NCBI RefSeq assembly: GCF_014217255.1
Contig: NZ_CP059404.1
Location: 1,488,001-1,552,000 of the forward strand
From: Corynebacterium incognita
Lineage (GTDB): Bacteria > Actinomycetota > Actinomycetes > Mycobacteriales > Mycobacteriaceae
Direction: 5' to 3'
Length of the DNA stretch: 64,000 bases
The position numbers were made by a program, and so were the translations under genes. Below are positions 46,154-56,045 of the stretch, piece after piece. Positions within the stretch are counted from its first letter, which is position 1. Each line of letters begins with the position of its first letter. The notes beneath the pieces were generated by a model. It worked only from the letters and a program-made list of their open reading frames with translations. It did no database searches and was not told the DNA's origin.

Positions 46154-46774
46154 ATGACCACCATCGTTCACCTGGTGCGCCACGGCGAGGTGCACAACCC
46201 GGACAAGATCCTCTATGGACGCATCCCGGGCTACCACCTGTCCTCCCGCGGCCACTCGCAAGCCGCGCGCACCGCGGAATCCTTCCGGGATCATGACGTC
46301 ACCTACCTCGCGGCGTCGCCGCTGCAGCGCGCCCAGGAAACCGCGCTGCCCATCGCCAAGGTCACGGGGCTGGACGTGCAGGAGGATCGCTTCCTCATCG
46401 AGTCCGGCAACCGCTTCGAGGGGCTGCGCACCAAGGGCTGGCGCTCCCAGCTGTGGAACCCGGTGCGGTGGCCGCTCATGCGCAACCCGCTTGAGCCGTC
46501 TTGGGGTGAGCCCTTTACCGAGATCGCCAGCCGCATGATGGACGCCGTGGAGCGCGCCCGCGCCGCCGCGGAGGGACACGAGGCCATCCTGGTCAGCCAC
46601 CAGCTTCCCATCGTGACCGTGCAGCGCACCGTCATGGATCTGCGCCTGGCTCACGCGCCGTGGGATCGCGAGTGCGACCTGGCGTCCGTGACGTCCATCG
46701 TTTTCGGTGCGGACGGGGCCGCGCCCGATGAGATCACCGATATTGCCTATTCCACCCCAGCACGAGAGATTTAG
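46154..46774 (+). CDS. Histidine phosphatase family protein (phosphoglycerate-mutase-like)
   Basis: 206 residues. Catalytic motif HLVRHGEVHNP (His10), YLAASPLQRAQETALPIA, and the second His in LVSHQLPIVTVQ. A long middle insertion (TKGWRSQLWNPVRWPLMRNP) and SWGEPFTEIASRMMDAVE distinguish it from glycolytic mutases. Orthologues lie beside hemL in mycobacteria (Rv0525). Substrate unknown. Only seven bases separate it from the TlpA-like gene. Confidence 0.88.
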   Translation: MTTIVHLVRHGEVHNPDKILYGRIPGYHLSSRGHSQAARTAESFRDHDVTYLAASPLQRAQETALPIAKVTGLDVQEDRFLIESGNRFEGLRTKGWRSQLWNPVRWPLMRNPLEPSWGEPFTEIASRMMDAVERARAAAEGHEAILVSHQLPIVTVQRTVMDLRLAHAPWDRECDLASVTSIVFGADGAAPDEITDIAYSTPAREI

Positions 46775-46781
46775 CTCAACT

Positions 46782-47396
46782 ATGAACAACAACCGCCCCG
46801 CCCGGGCCGCGCTCGCCGCGGTCTTGGCCACCGCCGCGCTGTTCATGAGCGCCTGCGGACTGGACAAAGAAAGCTCCCAGAACGCCGTGGCGTCTGGCGG
46901 CCAGTTTGAGTTCCACACCCCCGGCGGTGAAAAGACCATCACCTACGACGAGTCCGAGCGCAAGCCACTCAAGGGATTTAGTGGAGAGTCCGTCCGCGAG
47001 GACGGCAAGACGATCGCTTTGGACGACTTCAAGGGCCAGATCGTCGTGCTCAACTCGTGGGGGCAGTGGTGCGCGCCGTGCCGCTCTGAGTCCGATGATC
47101 TCCAGGAGATCCACGAGTCGCTGCAAAACGATGGCACCGGCACGGTACTGGGCATCAACGTGCGTGACTTCAACAAGACAATCTCCCAAGACTTCCTCAA
47201 AGACAACGGCCTGGAATACCCGTCCATCTACGATCCGCCGTTCAAGACGGCCGCGGCGCTGGGCGGCGTGCCGACGTCCGTGGTGCCCACCACCATCGTC
47301 TTGGACACGCAGCACCGCCCCGCGGCGGTGTTCCTCCGCGAGGTCACAGCCAAGGACGTCCTTGAGGTCACCGACAAGCTCGCGCAGGAAAGCTAG
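46782..47396 (+). CDS. TlpA/ResA-like thiol-disulfide oxidoreductase lipoprotein
   Basis: 204 residues. Lipobox ALFMSACGLD (Cys about 25). AhpC/TSA-TlpA fold with VVLNSWGQWCAPCRSESDDL: the CAPC pair reduces apocytochrome c haem-binding cysteines outside the membrane. Cis-Pro loop SVVPTTIVLD. Receives electrons from the CcdA protein encoded next (six bases downstream). Part of System II cytochrome c maturation. Confidence 0.92.
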   Translation: MNNNRPARAALAAVLATAALFMSACGLDKESSQNAVASGGQFEFHTPGGEKTITYDESERKPLKGFSGESVREDGKTIALDDFKGQIVVLNSWGQWCAPCRSESDDLQEIHESLQNDGTGTVLGINVRDFNKTISQDFLKDNGLEYPSIYDPPFKTAAALGGVPTSVVPTTIVLDTQHRPAAVFLREVTAKDVLEVTDKLAQES

Positions 47397-47402
47397 GCAG
47401 CC

Positions 47403-48293
47403 ATGACCTCCGAGTCCCTTCTCGCACCGCAAACCTTCAATCTGGCGAGCGCCGAGACCATGATGCTCGCCAGCATCGGCGACACCTTCGCCAACGCCGC
47501 CGTCAGCGGCCCGCTGCTGCTCGGCATGCTCGCCGCCGCCGCGGCGGGGCTGGTGTCTTTCGCCTCGCCCTGCGTCGTGCCGCTGGTGCCCGGCTATATC
47601 TCCTACCTTGCTTCCATCGTCGGTGGCGAGGCCGGTTACGGCACCGCAACGAACGCCGGGGGCGAGGTAGACGAGGCCGGGGCCGACGGGGGCGTCGGCA
47701 AGCGTCGCCAGTGGGCCGTGGTGGGTTCCGCGCTGCTGTTTGTCCTCGGATTCACTGTGGTGTTCTTGCTGGCCACCGTGTCGATCTTCGGCGCGATTTC
47801 CGCGCTGACGCTCAACGCGGACCTGCTCATGCGCATCGGCGGAGTGATCACCATCCTCATGGGCGTAGTGTTCATGGGCATGGTGCCCGCCCTACAGCGT
47901 GATACCCGCATGGCGCCGAAGCGCTGGACCACCTGGCTGGGCGCGCCGCTGCTTGGTGGGGTCTTCGCCCTGGGCTGGACCCCCTGCTTGGGGCCTACAC
48001 TGGCGGCCATTATCTCCGTCTCCGCCGGCACTGAGGGCATGACCGCGCTGCGTGGCGCGCTGCTCATCGTCGGCTATTGCCTGGGGCTGGGCCTGCCATT
48101 TATTCTCGTAGCTTTCGGCTCCGCCCGCGCCATGCGCACCGTGGAGTGGCTGCGCAAGCACTCCCGCGCGGTGCAGATCACCGGCGGCGTGCTCATGATC
48201 CTCGTCGGCGTGGCCTTGCTCTCTGGCGCGTGGGGCTATTTCATTAACTGGATTCGCCAGTGGACCGTCGACTACGGCGCGACATTTATATAA
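47403..48293 (+). CDS. ccdA: Cytochrome c biogenesis protein CcdA
   Basis: 296 residues, six or more helices. Conserved membrane cysteines are in SFASPCVVPLVPGYISY and ALGWTPCLGPTLAAI. Carries reducing equivalents from cytoplasmic thioredoxin to the TlpA-like protein. A loop rich in Gly/Asp/Ala (GGEVDEAGADGGVG) follows helix 1. Ten bases upstream of resB. Confidence 0.94.
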   Translation: MTSESLLAPQTFNLASAETMMLASIGDTFANAAVSGPLLLGMLAAAAAGLVSFASPCVVPLVPGYISYLASIVGGEAGYGTATNAGGEVDEAGADGGVGKRRQWAVVGSALLFVLGFTVVFLLATVSIFGAISALTLNADLLMRIGGVITILMGVVFMGMVPALQRDTRMAPKRWTTWLGAPLLGGVFALGWTPCLGPTLAAIISVSAGTEGMTALRGALLIVGYCLGLGLPFILVAFGSARAMRTVEWLRKHSRAVQITGGVLMILVGVALLSGAWGYFINWIRQWTVDYGATFI

Positions 48294-48303
48294 GGAGTCT
48301 TAC

Positions 48304-49974
48304 TTGTCTGTTGTGTGGACGTGGCTGAAGAAGTCGTGGCGCTGGCTGACCAGCATGCGCACTGCGTTGGCGTTGCTGTTCTTGCTCGCCATTGCCGCCA
48401 TCCCGGGATCATTGCTGCCGCAGCGCTCGCTCAACGAAACCAACGTGAACGAGTACCTGGCCAATAACGGCAAGGTGGCGGAGATCTACGACAAACTCCA
48501 GCTCTTTGACGTCTTCGAGTCCAGCTGGTTCGCCGCCATCTTCACCCTGCTCACCATCTCGCTCGTGGGCTGCATCATCCCGCGTTCCTGGGAGCACTAC
48601 AAGGCCTGGCGTACCAAGCCCACCCGCGCCCCGCGCTACCTGGCGCGCATGCCGCAGCACGCGGAGGAAACCCTGGACACCGACCTCGACGGCGCGAAGG
48701 CCCAGGTGCGCACCCTGCTCAAGGGTTGGCGCGTGGCGGAATACTCGGCAGAAGAGGATCGCGCGGGCGCGGTGAGCCTGTCCGCGGAGCGCGGCTATGC
48801 CCGCGAGCTGTGCAACCTCATCTTCCACATCGCGTTGGTGGCCATGCTGCTCACCATCGCCGCAGGCAAGCTGTTGCACTACGAGGGCCAGGTCATCGTG
48901 GTCACCGAGTCCGGTTCCTACGATCACGCCGTGGATGTGGACCAGTCCAAGGAATTCTGCAACACGTCTACCTCCAACTTCGACTCCTTCCGCGCCGGCG
49001 CGCTTTTCGACGGCACGGGGCTCAACCCCTTCTGCTTCGTTGCGCATGACTTCGCTGCGGAATACCTGCCCAATGGTCAGGCGAAGATGTTCACCTCCAA
49101 CGTTTCCTTTGCTGAGGGCGATGACATCTACACCGATTCCGAGTCGTGGGAAGACTACGAGCTGAAGGTGAACCACCCGCTGCGCCTGGCCGGCGACCGC
49201 GTGTACCTGCAGGGTCATGGCTACGCCCCGACCATCACGGTGGAGTGGCCCAACCGGGAAAAGCGCACGCAGACCATGCAGTTCCGCCCGGATGATCTGA
49301 CCTTCTTCTTGTCCTCGGGCGTCATGCGCTTCGACCCGCCGGCGGGCATGCACCCAGATTTGTACGAGCGCCGCCAAAACCAGCTGGCCATCCAAGGACT
49401 GTTCGCGCCCACCGCACAGTGGACGGGTGAGAACGAAAACATCCTGGCTTCTTCGCACCCGGCGATGAACAACCCGGCGCTCGCGGTGGACATTTATCGC
49501 GGCGACGCGGGACTGGACACCGGCACGGCCCAGAGCATCTTCTCCCTGGATCAGTCGCTCATCCATTCCGGTCAGCTGCAGAAGATTGAGCGCGTCAACC
49601 TGGAGCAGGGCGACAAGGTCACGCTCGATGACGGCACCAAGATCACGTTCGAGGGCGCCAGCGAGTACGCGAACTACCAGATCTCGCACGACCCAATGCA
49701 GAAGTGGGTGTTGGTCTCCACCGTCATCATGTTGGCCTCGCTCGTGGGCTCCCTGGTGATCAAGCGCCGCCGCATCTGGGTGCGCCTGCGCCCGGTCACC
49801 GACGGTGCTGGTGCCAACACCAGCATCGCGACCGCTACCGTCGTGGAGATGGCCGGTCTGGCGCGCACCGATTCCGCCGGCTGGGGCGAGGAATTCGACG
49901 AGCTGCACCGCCGTCTCCACGACCTCCCCGATCCGGACGAGGTGGAGGAAGACGAGATCTACACCGACGACTAG
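48304..49974 (+). CDS. resB: Cytochrome c biogenesis protein ResB (Ccs1)
   Basis: 556 residues from TTG at 48304 with AAGGAG upstream. N-terminal helices (LTSMRTALALLFLLAIAAIP), a large outer domain, and a final helix before KRRRIWVRLRPV; the segment LLPQRSLNETNVNEYL is typical. With CcsB it forms the System II haem-handling and ligation complex. The acidic C-terminal tail (PDEVEEDEIYTDD) is cytoplasmic. Confidence 0.93.
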   Translation: MSVVWTWLKKSWRWLTSMRTALALLFLLAIAAIPGSLLPQRSLNETNVNEYLANNGKVAEIYDKLQLFDVFESSWFAAIFTLLTISLVGCIIPRSWEHYKAWRTKPTRAPRYLARMPQHAEETLDTDLDGAKAQVRTLLKGWRVAEYSAEEDRAGAVSLSAERGYARELCNLIFHIALVAMLLTIAAGKLLHYEGQVIVVTESGSYDHAVDVDQSKEFCNTSTSNFDSFRAGALFDGTGLNPFCFVAHDFAAEYLPNGQAKMFTSNVSFAEGDDIYTDSESWEDYELKVNHPLRLAGDRVYLQGHGYAPTITVEWPNREKRTQTMQFRPDDLTFFLSSGVMRFDPPAGMHPDLYERRQNQLAIQGLFAPTAQWTGENENILASSHPAMNNPALAVDIYRGDAGLDTGTAQSIFSLDQSLIHSGQLQKIERVNLEQGDKVTLDDGTKITFEGASEYANYQISHDPMQKWVLVSTVIMLASLVGSLVIKRRRIWVRLRPVTDGAGANTSIATATVVEMAGLARTDSAGWGEEFDELHRRLHDLPDPDEVEEDEIYTDD

Positions 49975-50144
49975 CCGGGGCACCCGGCCCAGCCGCCGGT
50001 GGTACTCAGCCGCCGCCGTGTATCAATAAAAAGTTGGATAACCCAGCGGTCAGTAGTAGCCTAATGGGCACTTGCCCCCACGTGGCCGCCGTGAAATGCG
50101 CACGTTTTGTCGTACTCAGTACAGTATGTGAGGTTTGAACCAAG
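49975..50144. other. Gap between resB and ccsB
   Basis: 170 bases without a gene. It includes the small palindrome GTACTCAGTAC (50112-50122) and an AT-rich stretch, and may hold a promoter for ccsB. In related genomes the two genes are usually closer. Confidence 0.3.
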
Positions 50145-51215
50145 ATGCTGGTCAATCAGTCCCTGTCCAATTTTTCGGACATCTCCTTCCAGACCGCGTT
50201 CATCATCTACGTCATCGCGTTGATCTTGTCGCTGGTCTACTACGGCCGCGTGCAGGGCATTGTGGCGCGCCGCCGTGCACTGCAGGCTGACGCTACGGCT
50301 GAGAGCTCCGCGAAGGAACTCGTCACCGTTGGCGGCGCCGGCGCGGACGTCGATACCACAGCCTTTGCTGGTTCCGACGGCGCCACTGACCTCCCCGCCG
50401 GCATCGGCCACGCCACGGACGCGGGCGTCGATAAGCAGGCGCTCGCGGCCGACGAGGCCAAGGCGGACAAGTGGGGCGGCATGACCCAGTCGGTGATCTG
50501 GCTGGGCATCATCTTGCACTTCACTGCGATTGTGCTGCGCGGCCTGGCCACCAGCCGCTTCCCATTCGGCAACCTTTACGAGTACGTCCTCATGGTCACC
50601 GGCATCACCATGGTGGCGGCGTCGATTGCCATCCAGCGCAAGGAATGGCGCACGCTGTGGCCGTGGCTGCTCACCCCGATCCTGGTGCTGATGTTCTACG
50701 GCGGCACGAAGCTCTACGCTGAGTCCGCGCCCGTGGTCCCGGCGCTGCAGTCCCACTGGATGCCGATCCACGTCTCCGTGGTCTCCACTGGTGCGTCCAT
50801 CGGCATCGTCTCCGGTATCGCCTCGCTGCTGCACATGCTCCGTGTATGGCAGCCGAAGGGGCGCGAGTCCGGGTTTTTCGGCGCCATCGCGCGCCCGCTG
50901 CCGTCGGCAGTGAAGCTGGACCAGTTGGCCTACCGTACCGCCGTGATCACCCTGCCGGTTCTCGGCGTCGGCATCGTCCTGGGCGCCATTTGGGCCGAGT
51001 CCGCGTGGGGCCGCTTCTGGGGCTGGGACCCGAAGGAAACCGTGTCCTTTGCCACCTGGGTGCTCTACGCCGCGTACCTGCACGCGCGCGCGACGCCGAT
51101 GTTCCGCAAGGCCGCGCCGTGGATCAACATCCTGGCCCTGGCCACGATGATCTTCAACCTATTCTTCATCAACATGGTGGTCTCCGGCCTACACTCCTAC
51201 GCGGGCCTGAACTAG
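50145..51215 (+). CDS. ccsB: Cytochrome c biogenesis protein CcsB (ResC/CcsA family)
   Basis: 356 residues, about eight helices. The diagnostic haem-handling tryptophan motif reads WGRFWGWDPKETVSF, and conserved His residues are in LGIILHFTAIVLRG, SHWMPIHVSVVSTG and NMVVSGLHSYAG. An Ala/Asp-rich loop of about 60 residues separates helix 1 from helix 2. Ligates haem to apocytochrome c with ResB. Confidence 0.94.
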   Translation: MLVNQSLSNFSDISFQTAFIIYVIALILSLVYYGRVQGIVARRRALQADATAESSAKELVTVGGAGADVDTTAFAGSDGATDLPAGIGHATDAGVDKQALAADEAKADKWGGMTQSVIWLGIILHFTAIVLRGLATSRFPFGNLYEYVLMVTGITMVAASIAIQRKEWRTLWPWLLTPILVLMFYGGTKLYAESAPVVPALQSHWMPIHVSVVSTGASIGIVSGIASLLHMLRVWQPKGRESGFFGAIARPLPSAVKLDQLAYRTAVITLPVLGVGIVLGAIWAESAWGRFWGWDPKETVSFATWVLYAAYLHARATPMFRKAAPWINILALATMIFNLFFINMVVSGLHSYAGLN

Positions 51216-51301
51216 GCCGCCACGCATCACGCACACAGCACACCATGTGCAGCGCACCGCATGCACCACAACGCACGCACTAGAAGTGGAGGCCACCCCG
51301 C

Positions 51302-51571
51302 ATGAGCGATGAGACGAACGCCCCGAACCGCACGCGGAACAAGCAGGGCAAGCCAGCCAGCGATAATCCGATGATTGTGGCGCTGGGGGAGGCCCTTGCT
51401 TCTCGACGCCGCGAGCTCGGCGTCCTGCAGCAGGACCTGGCATCCAAGGCGGGGGTGTCCCGCTCGACGTTGCACACCATCGAGCACGGCGGTAGCGGCG
51501 TGCGGTGGGAAAAGGTCGCTGCTGTGGCCGACGCCTTAGGTATGGAGATGTCCTTTACGCCCAAGGACTAA
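51302..51571 (+). CDS. XRE-family helix-turn-helix protein
   Basis: 89 residues. A disordered N-terminal 23 residues precede an HTH_3 domain: LGEALASRRRELGVLQQDLA, SKAGVSRSTLHTIEHGG and ALGMEMSFTPKD. The last part resembles HipB-like antitoxins, but there is no HipA-type gene next to it. Target unknown. Confidence 0.8.
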   Translation: MSDETNAPNRTRNKQGKPASDNPMIVALGEALASRRRELGVLQQDLASKAGVSRSTLHTIEHGGSGVRWEKVAAVADALGMEMSFTPKD

Positions 51572-51592
51572 GAACGCAGGCGCGCACCCTTA

Positions 51593-51859
51593 TCAGTTCT
51601 CGTCGGATTGCTCGCCAGGGTTGTCGCGGTGCTTCTTGTCGCGTGCCTGCTGTTCGCGGCGCTGCTTCTCGCGCTCGGCTTTGAAGCGTTCCTTCTCCAG
51701 GTTCCACAGGAATTCCTCGTCATCATCGGGTCCCTTGATGGCGCGGGGCTCGGGCTCGGCGGGTTGGTTCTTCGCCCACGAGGACGGGCCGAAGGCCTTC
51801 CACACCAAGTAGATGGCAAGAAGGACAAGCAAGATTAGAAGCAGGCGACCCATGTCCAT
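51593..51859 (-). CDS. Small membrane-anchored protein with charged C-terminus
   Basis: 88 residues. One N-terminal helix MGRLLLILLVLLAIYLVWKAF, then a highly charged, Gln/Arg/Lys/Glu-rich helix (EKERFKAEREKQRREQQAR) likely to be a coiled coil in the cytoplasm. Two ATGs are possible (51859 or 51853). Conserved near menA in corynebacteria as far as I recall. Function unknown. Confidence 0.65.
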   Translation of the reverse strand: MDMGRLLLILLVLLAIYLVWKAFGPSSWAKNQPAEPEPRAIKGPDDDEEFLWNLEKERFKAEREKQRREQQARDKKHRDNPGEQSDEN

Positions 51860-51891
51860 CAGTTTAAAACGTCCATAGTGAGGGAGTACAA

Positions 51892-52218
51892 TTGACCAGC
51901 GTGAATGACAAGCAGACCGCCCCGCCGGAGCCGGATCCGGCGCTCAAGCGCAAGACCCGTGTGGCCATCTTCAAGTACGGTGCTGCCCGGTTCGGGCTGT
52001 TTCTAGTGCTGACGGCGGTCATCCACTTTCTCGCCGTGGCTATCGGCGCGATGGTGCCGCTCATGATGTCCGCGCTACTGGCGCTCATCGTGGCCTTCCC
52101 GCTGTCCATGCTGGTGTTCACGAAGTGGCGTCTGGAAGCCACTAACTCCGTGGCGGAGCTATCCCGCCAGCGCAAGGCGCGCAAGGAATGGATTCAGGCA
52201 GAGCTGTCCGGCCGCTAA
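51892..52218 (+). CDS. DUF4229-type two-helix membrane protein
   Basis: 108 residues from TTG at 51892 (GAGGGAG five bases upstream); GTG at 51901 is the alternative. Two helices (FGLFLVLTAVIHFLAVAIGA and MVPLMMSALLALIVAFPLSM) followed by a basic tail KARKEWIQAEL. DUF4229 proteins commonly occur beside menA in actinobacteria. Convergent with menA. Function unknown. Confidence 0.72.
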   Translation: MTSVNDKQTAPPEPDPALKRKTRVAIFKYGAARFGLFLVLTAVIHFLAVAIGAMVPLMMSALLALIVAFPLSMLVFTKWRLEATNSVAELSRQRKARKEWIQAELSGR

Positions 52219-52242
52219 CGCGCCCGGGACCCGGCACTTACA

Positions 52243-53136
52243 TCACGAGGCGAACACGAGCCCCGCGGCCATGAGCACGGCCCAGATGAGCATCGCGCGG
52301 CCCGTGAGACCCAGCACCGGGATGAGCGCGCCGGCCTGGGCACCAGAGTTGACGGTGCGCACCGCCATGAGTGCCAGGGGGAACGCCAACAGTGAAATCA
52401 ACGCTGGCCACGCCGTCAGCGCCACGGCGATGGTGAGCGCGAACGGCAGCAGCGCCAGCGCGGTGAAGAGGTTGCGGGCCTTCGCGTCGCCCAGGCGCAC
52501 CGCAAGGGTGATCTTGCCCGTCTGTGAGTCCGAGGGGATATCGCGGATGTTGTTCACCAGGTTCACACCCGCGGACATCGCGCCCACGCCCACGGCCAGC
52601 GCCAGGCCCACCCAGGTGACCCGGCCGGCCTGTGTGAACTGTGTGCCGAGAACGGCCACGAGGCCGAAGAACACGAACACGGCGATCTCACCCAGTCCGC
52701 GGTAGCCGTAGGGGTTCTTGCCGCCGGTATAAAACCACGCGCCCGCGATGCATACCGCGCCCACGAGGATGAACCACCATGCGGACAGCAGCGACAGCGC
52801 GATGCCCGCAATCCCCGCCACGCCAAAGCACGCGAACGCCGCGTATTTCACGTGTGCGGGCTTGGCTAGCCCGCCGCCGGTGAGCCGCTGCGGGCCGGTG
52901 CGATCGTCGTCAGTGCCGCGGATGCCGTCGGAGTAGTCATTGGCATAGTTCACGCCACAGATGAGCGCCCACGCCACCACCAGGGCGAGCAGTGCCCGGC
53001 CCAGGTGCGCGCCGTCGATAGCCGCGGCCGCGCCAGTGCCCGCCACCACGGGGGCGAAGGCATTGGCCCACGTGTGCGGGCGGGCGCCGTCGAGCCAGTC
53101 TTTGTAGGTTGCGGGGTAGTGGCGTGGATCAGTCAT
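52243..53136 (-). CDS. menA: 1,4-dihydroxy-2-naphthoate polyprenyltransferase
   Basis: 297 residues from ATG at 53136 (MTDPRHYPATYK). UbiA-family membrane enzyme attaching the isoprenoid chain in menaquinone synthesis. The two Asp-rich motifs are present: GVNYANDYSDGIRGTDDDR and VNNIRDIPSDSQTGK. About eight helices. Divergent from the aldo/keto reductase gene with only 25 bases between starts. Confidence 0.95.
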   Translation of the reverse strand: MTDPRHYPATYKDWLDGARPHTWANAFAPVVAGTGAAAAIDGAHLGRALLALVVAWALICGVNYANDYSDGIRGTDDDRTGPQRLTGGGLAKPAHVKYAAFACFGVAGIAGIALSLLSAWWFILVGAVCIAGAWFYTGGKNPYGYRGLGEIAVFVFFGLVAVLGTQFTQAGRVTWVGLALAVGVGAMSAGVNLVNNIRDIPSDSQTGKITLAVRLGDAKARNLFTALALLPFALTIAVALTAWPALISLLAFPLALMAVRTVNSGAQAGALIPVLGLTGRAMLIWAVLMAAGLVFAS

Positions 53137-53161
53137 GGGGATTGAGTTTACTCTGGTGGGC

Positions 53162-54154
<993 letters not shown>

Positions 54155-54246
54155 CTGCTGAAACCCATGCCCGAACACTGGGCGCAAGGACTGGCCGGGC
54201 AAGAGCTCTCGGGGCGCGACGTTCTCCACAGTCGACACGGTGCTGG

Positions 54247-55386
54247 TTACTGAGTGAAAAGGGTCTTCACGGCTTGCCGGTCCACTTTGCCTGGGCCGGT
54301 GAGTGGCAGGGCGTCGACGTGGAGGAGATTCTTGGGGCGTTGCCAACGGGGGAGGGCGGCGTCGTCGAGGGCGATGAGGATGTCGCCGGGGTCGGCGTCT
54401 CCCTCGTAGGCAGCGACGATCATGTGACCCAGGCGCGCATCGGGTAGACCGACGACGCAGGCGCCGCGCACGCCCTTCACCGCCAGGAGGTGCTGCTCCA
54501 AGTTTTCCGGGTGGAGCTTCAGTCCGCCGGAGTTGATGATGTTGTCCAGGCGGCCGGTGATGGTGAGCGTGCCGTCGCGCAGCTGCCCGCCGTCGGAGGT
54601 GATGAACCACCCGGGTTCCGCAAACGCCTCGTGGTCGGGGGCGTTGCGATAGCCGCGCGCGATCATGGGGCCGCCGAGGTGGACGCGGCCGTCGACAAGC
54701 TTGACCTGCGCGCCGGGGAGGGGGCGGCCGTCGTAGACGCACCCGCCGGAGGTTTCCGAGGAGCCGTACGTGGCCACGACGGTGATGCCCAGTTCCGCGG
54801 CGGCTGCGCGCAGCTGCGGGTTGATCGCGGCACCGCCGACGAGCACGGCATCAAAGGTGCGCAGGGCGTCGATGCCCTGCATGGTGTCCATCGCCTTGGC
54901 CAGCTGCATCGGCGCGAGCGAGGTATAGGTGCGGTCGCCGGTCTTGTCCAGCTCGAAGGCCGCGGCGCCGAAGGCGGCGACGTTAAAGCCTTGGGAGACA
55001 TCCACACACAACGGATCTACGCCCGCGATAAGCGAGCGGATAAGCACCTGGATGCCGGCGATGTGGTGGGCGGGCATGGCCAGCAACCATTGTCCCGGCC
55101 CGCCGAGCACCTGGTGGGTGGCGTCAGCGCTGGACACGAGGTTTACGGCGGTGAGCATCGCACCCTTCGGCGTGCCTGTGGACCCGGACGTGGGCACCAC
55201 CAGTGCGACGTCGCTGTCGATGTCCGCGCCCGCGCGCTGCGAGGCGCGCAAGAGTTCTGCCTTAGCCGGACCGTTGCCGGGGACAGGCAGGTAAGCGTAG
55301 TTACCCGCGATGGCCTCCTCCAGCGCGGGCAGGATACCGGCCGGGTCGTGCGGGTCAACGTGCAGCGGTCGCAGGATGGTGTTCAC
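54247..55386 (-). CDS. menE: o-Succinylbenzoate-CoA ligase
   Basis: 379 residues from GTG at 55386. AMP-forming ligase of menaquinone synthesis, making o-succinylbenzoyl-CoA for MenB. P-loop VVPTSGSTGTPKGAML, then YGSSETSGGCVYDGRPLPG, FITSDGGQLRDG and RLDNIINSGGLKLHPENLE; C-terminal Lys in LTGPGKVDRQA. Shorter N-terminal domain than fatty acyl ligases, as usual for actinobacterial MenE. Next upstream on the same strand is a two-component system, 11 bases away. Confidence 0.92.
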   Translation of the reverse strand: MNTILRPLHVDPHDPAGILPALEEAIAGNYAYLPVPGNGPAKAELLRASQRAGADIDSDVALVVPTSGSTGTPKGAMLTAVNLVSSADATHQVLGGPGQWLLAMPAHHIAGIQVLIRSLIAGVDPLCVDVSQGFNVAAFGAAAFELDKTGDRTYTSLAPMQLAKAMDTMQGIDALRTFDAVLVGGAAINPQLRAAAAELGITVVATYGSSETSGGCVYDGRPLPGAQVKLVDGRVHLGGPMIARGYRNAPDHEAFAEPGWFITSDGGQLRDGTLTITGRLDNIINSGGLKLHPENLEQHLLAVKGVRGACVVGLPDARLGHMIVAAYEGDADPGDILIALDDAALPRWQRPKNLLHVDALPLTGPGKVDRQAVKTLFTQ

Positions 55387-55397
55387 GCCATTAGATA

Positions 55398-56045
55398 CTA
55401 GGGGTTGTGGGCGTGGTGGCGCAGCCAGGTCAGCACGGCGCGGACGCGGCGGTTGTCATCCTGCGGCGTGAAGCCGAGTTTGAGGAAGATATTGGCGATG
55501 TGTTTACTCACAGCTCCGGCGGTGAGAAAAAGTCTTTGTCCAATGTCCGAATTGGACATGCCTTCCGCCATGAGCTGAAGCACTTCCTTCTCGCGGGATG
55601 TGAGCTGGGAGAGCTCGTTGTGCTGACGGCGTAGGAGCGAGGACACGACCTCCGGGTCAACGACGGTGTCCCCGCTTGCCACCTTGTCCATAGCGTGGAG
55701 GAATTCTTGGATGTCGCTGACGCGTTGCTTGAGCAAGTAGCCGAATCCACCCTGGTCCAAGAACTCGTCGAGGTAGGCGGCGGCAACATACTGTGACAGG
55801 ATGATAGACGGCACGCCTCGGTTGGTGCCGTTACTACGAATATCCCGTACTGCGCGGACACCGTCATCGGTCATATCCGGCGGCATGCGCACGTCACTGA
55901 TCACGAGATCCACGGGTGCTTGTTCCGCAAGACTCCGTAATTCGTCGGCGTCGCGTGCTTTAGCGACGTTGTGGCCAGCGGCGCGGAGTACTTCGCTGAG
56001 ACCCGCAAGCAACAGTGCGGAGTCTTCTGCGAGGATGATCTTCAT
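55398..56045 (-). CDS. NarL/LuxR-family response regulator
   Basis: 215 residues. Receiver domain with AEDSALL, phosphoacceptor Asp51 in LVISDVRMPP and conserved Lys in GYLLKQRV; LuxR HTH with LTSREKEVLQLMAEGMSNSD and AVSKHIANIFLKLGF. Overlaps the histidine kinase gene by four bases. Likely controls the divergent ABC transporter genes at 57459-59496. Confidence 0.92.
   Translation of the reverse strand: MKIILAEDSALLLAGLSEVLRAAGHNVAKARDADELRSLAEQAPVDLVISDVRMPPDMTDDGVRAVRDIRSNGTNRGVPSIILSQYVAAAYLDEFLDQGGFGYLLKQRVSDIQEFLHAMDKVASGDTVVDPEVVSSLLRRQHNELSQLTSREKEVLQLMAEGMSNSDIGQRLFLTAGAVSKHIANIFLKLGFTPQDDNRRVRAVLTWLRHHAHNP

Noticed and set aside
51302..51571. Antitoxin of a toxin-antitoxin pair
   Set aside because: The HTH protein resembles HipB slightly, but the neighbouring genes are not toxin-like and lie on the other strand or are membrane proteins.
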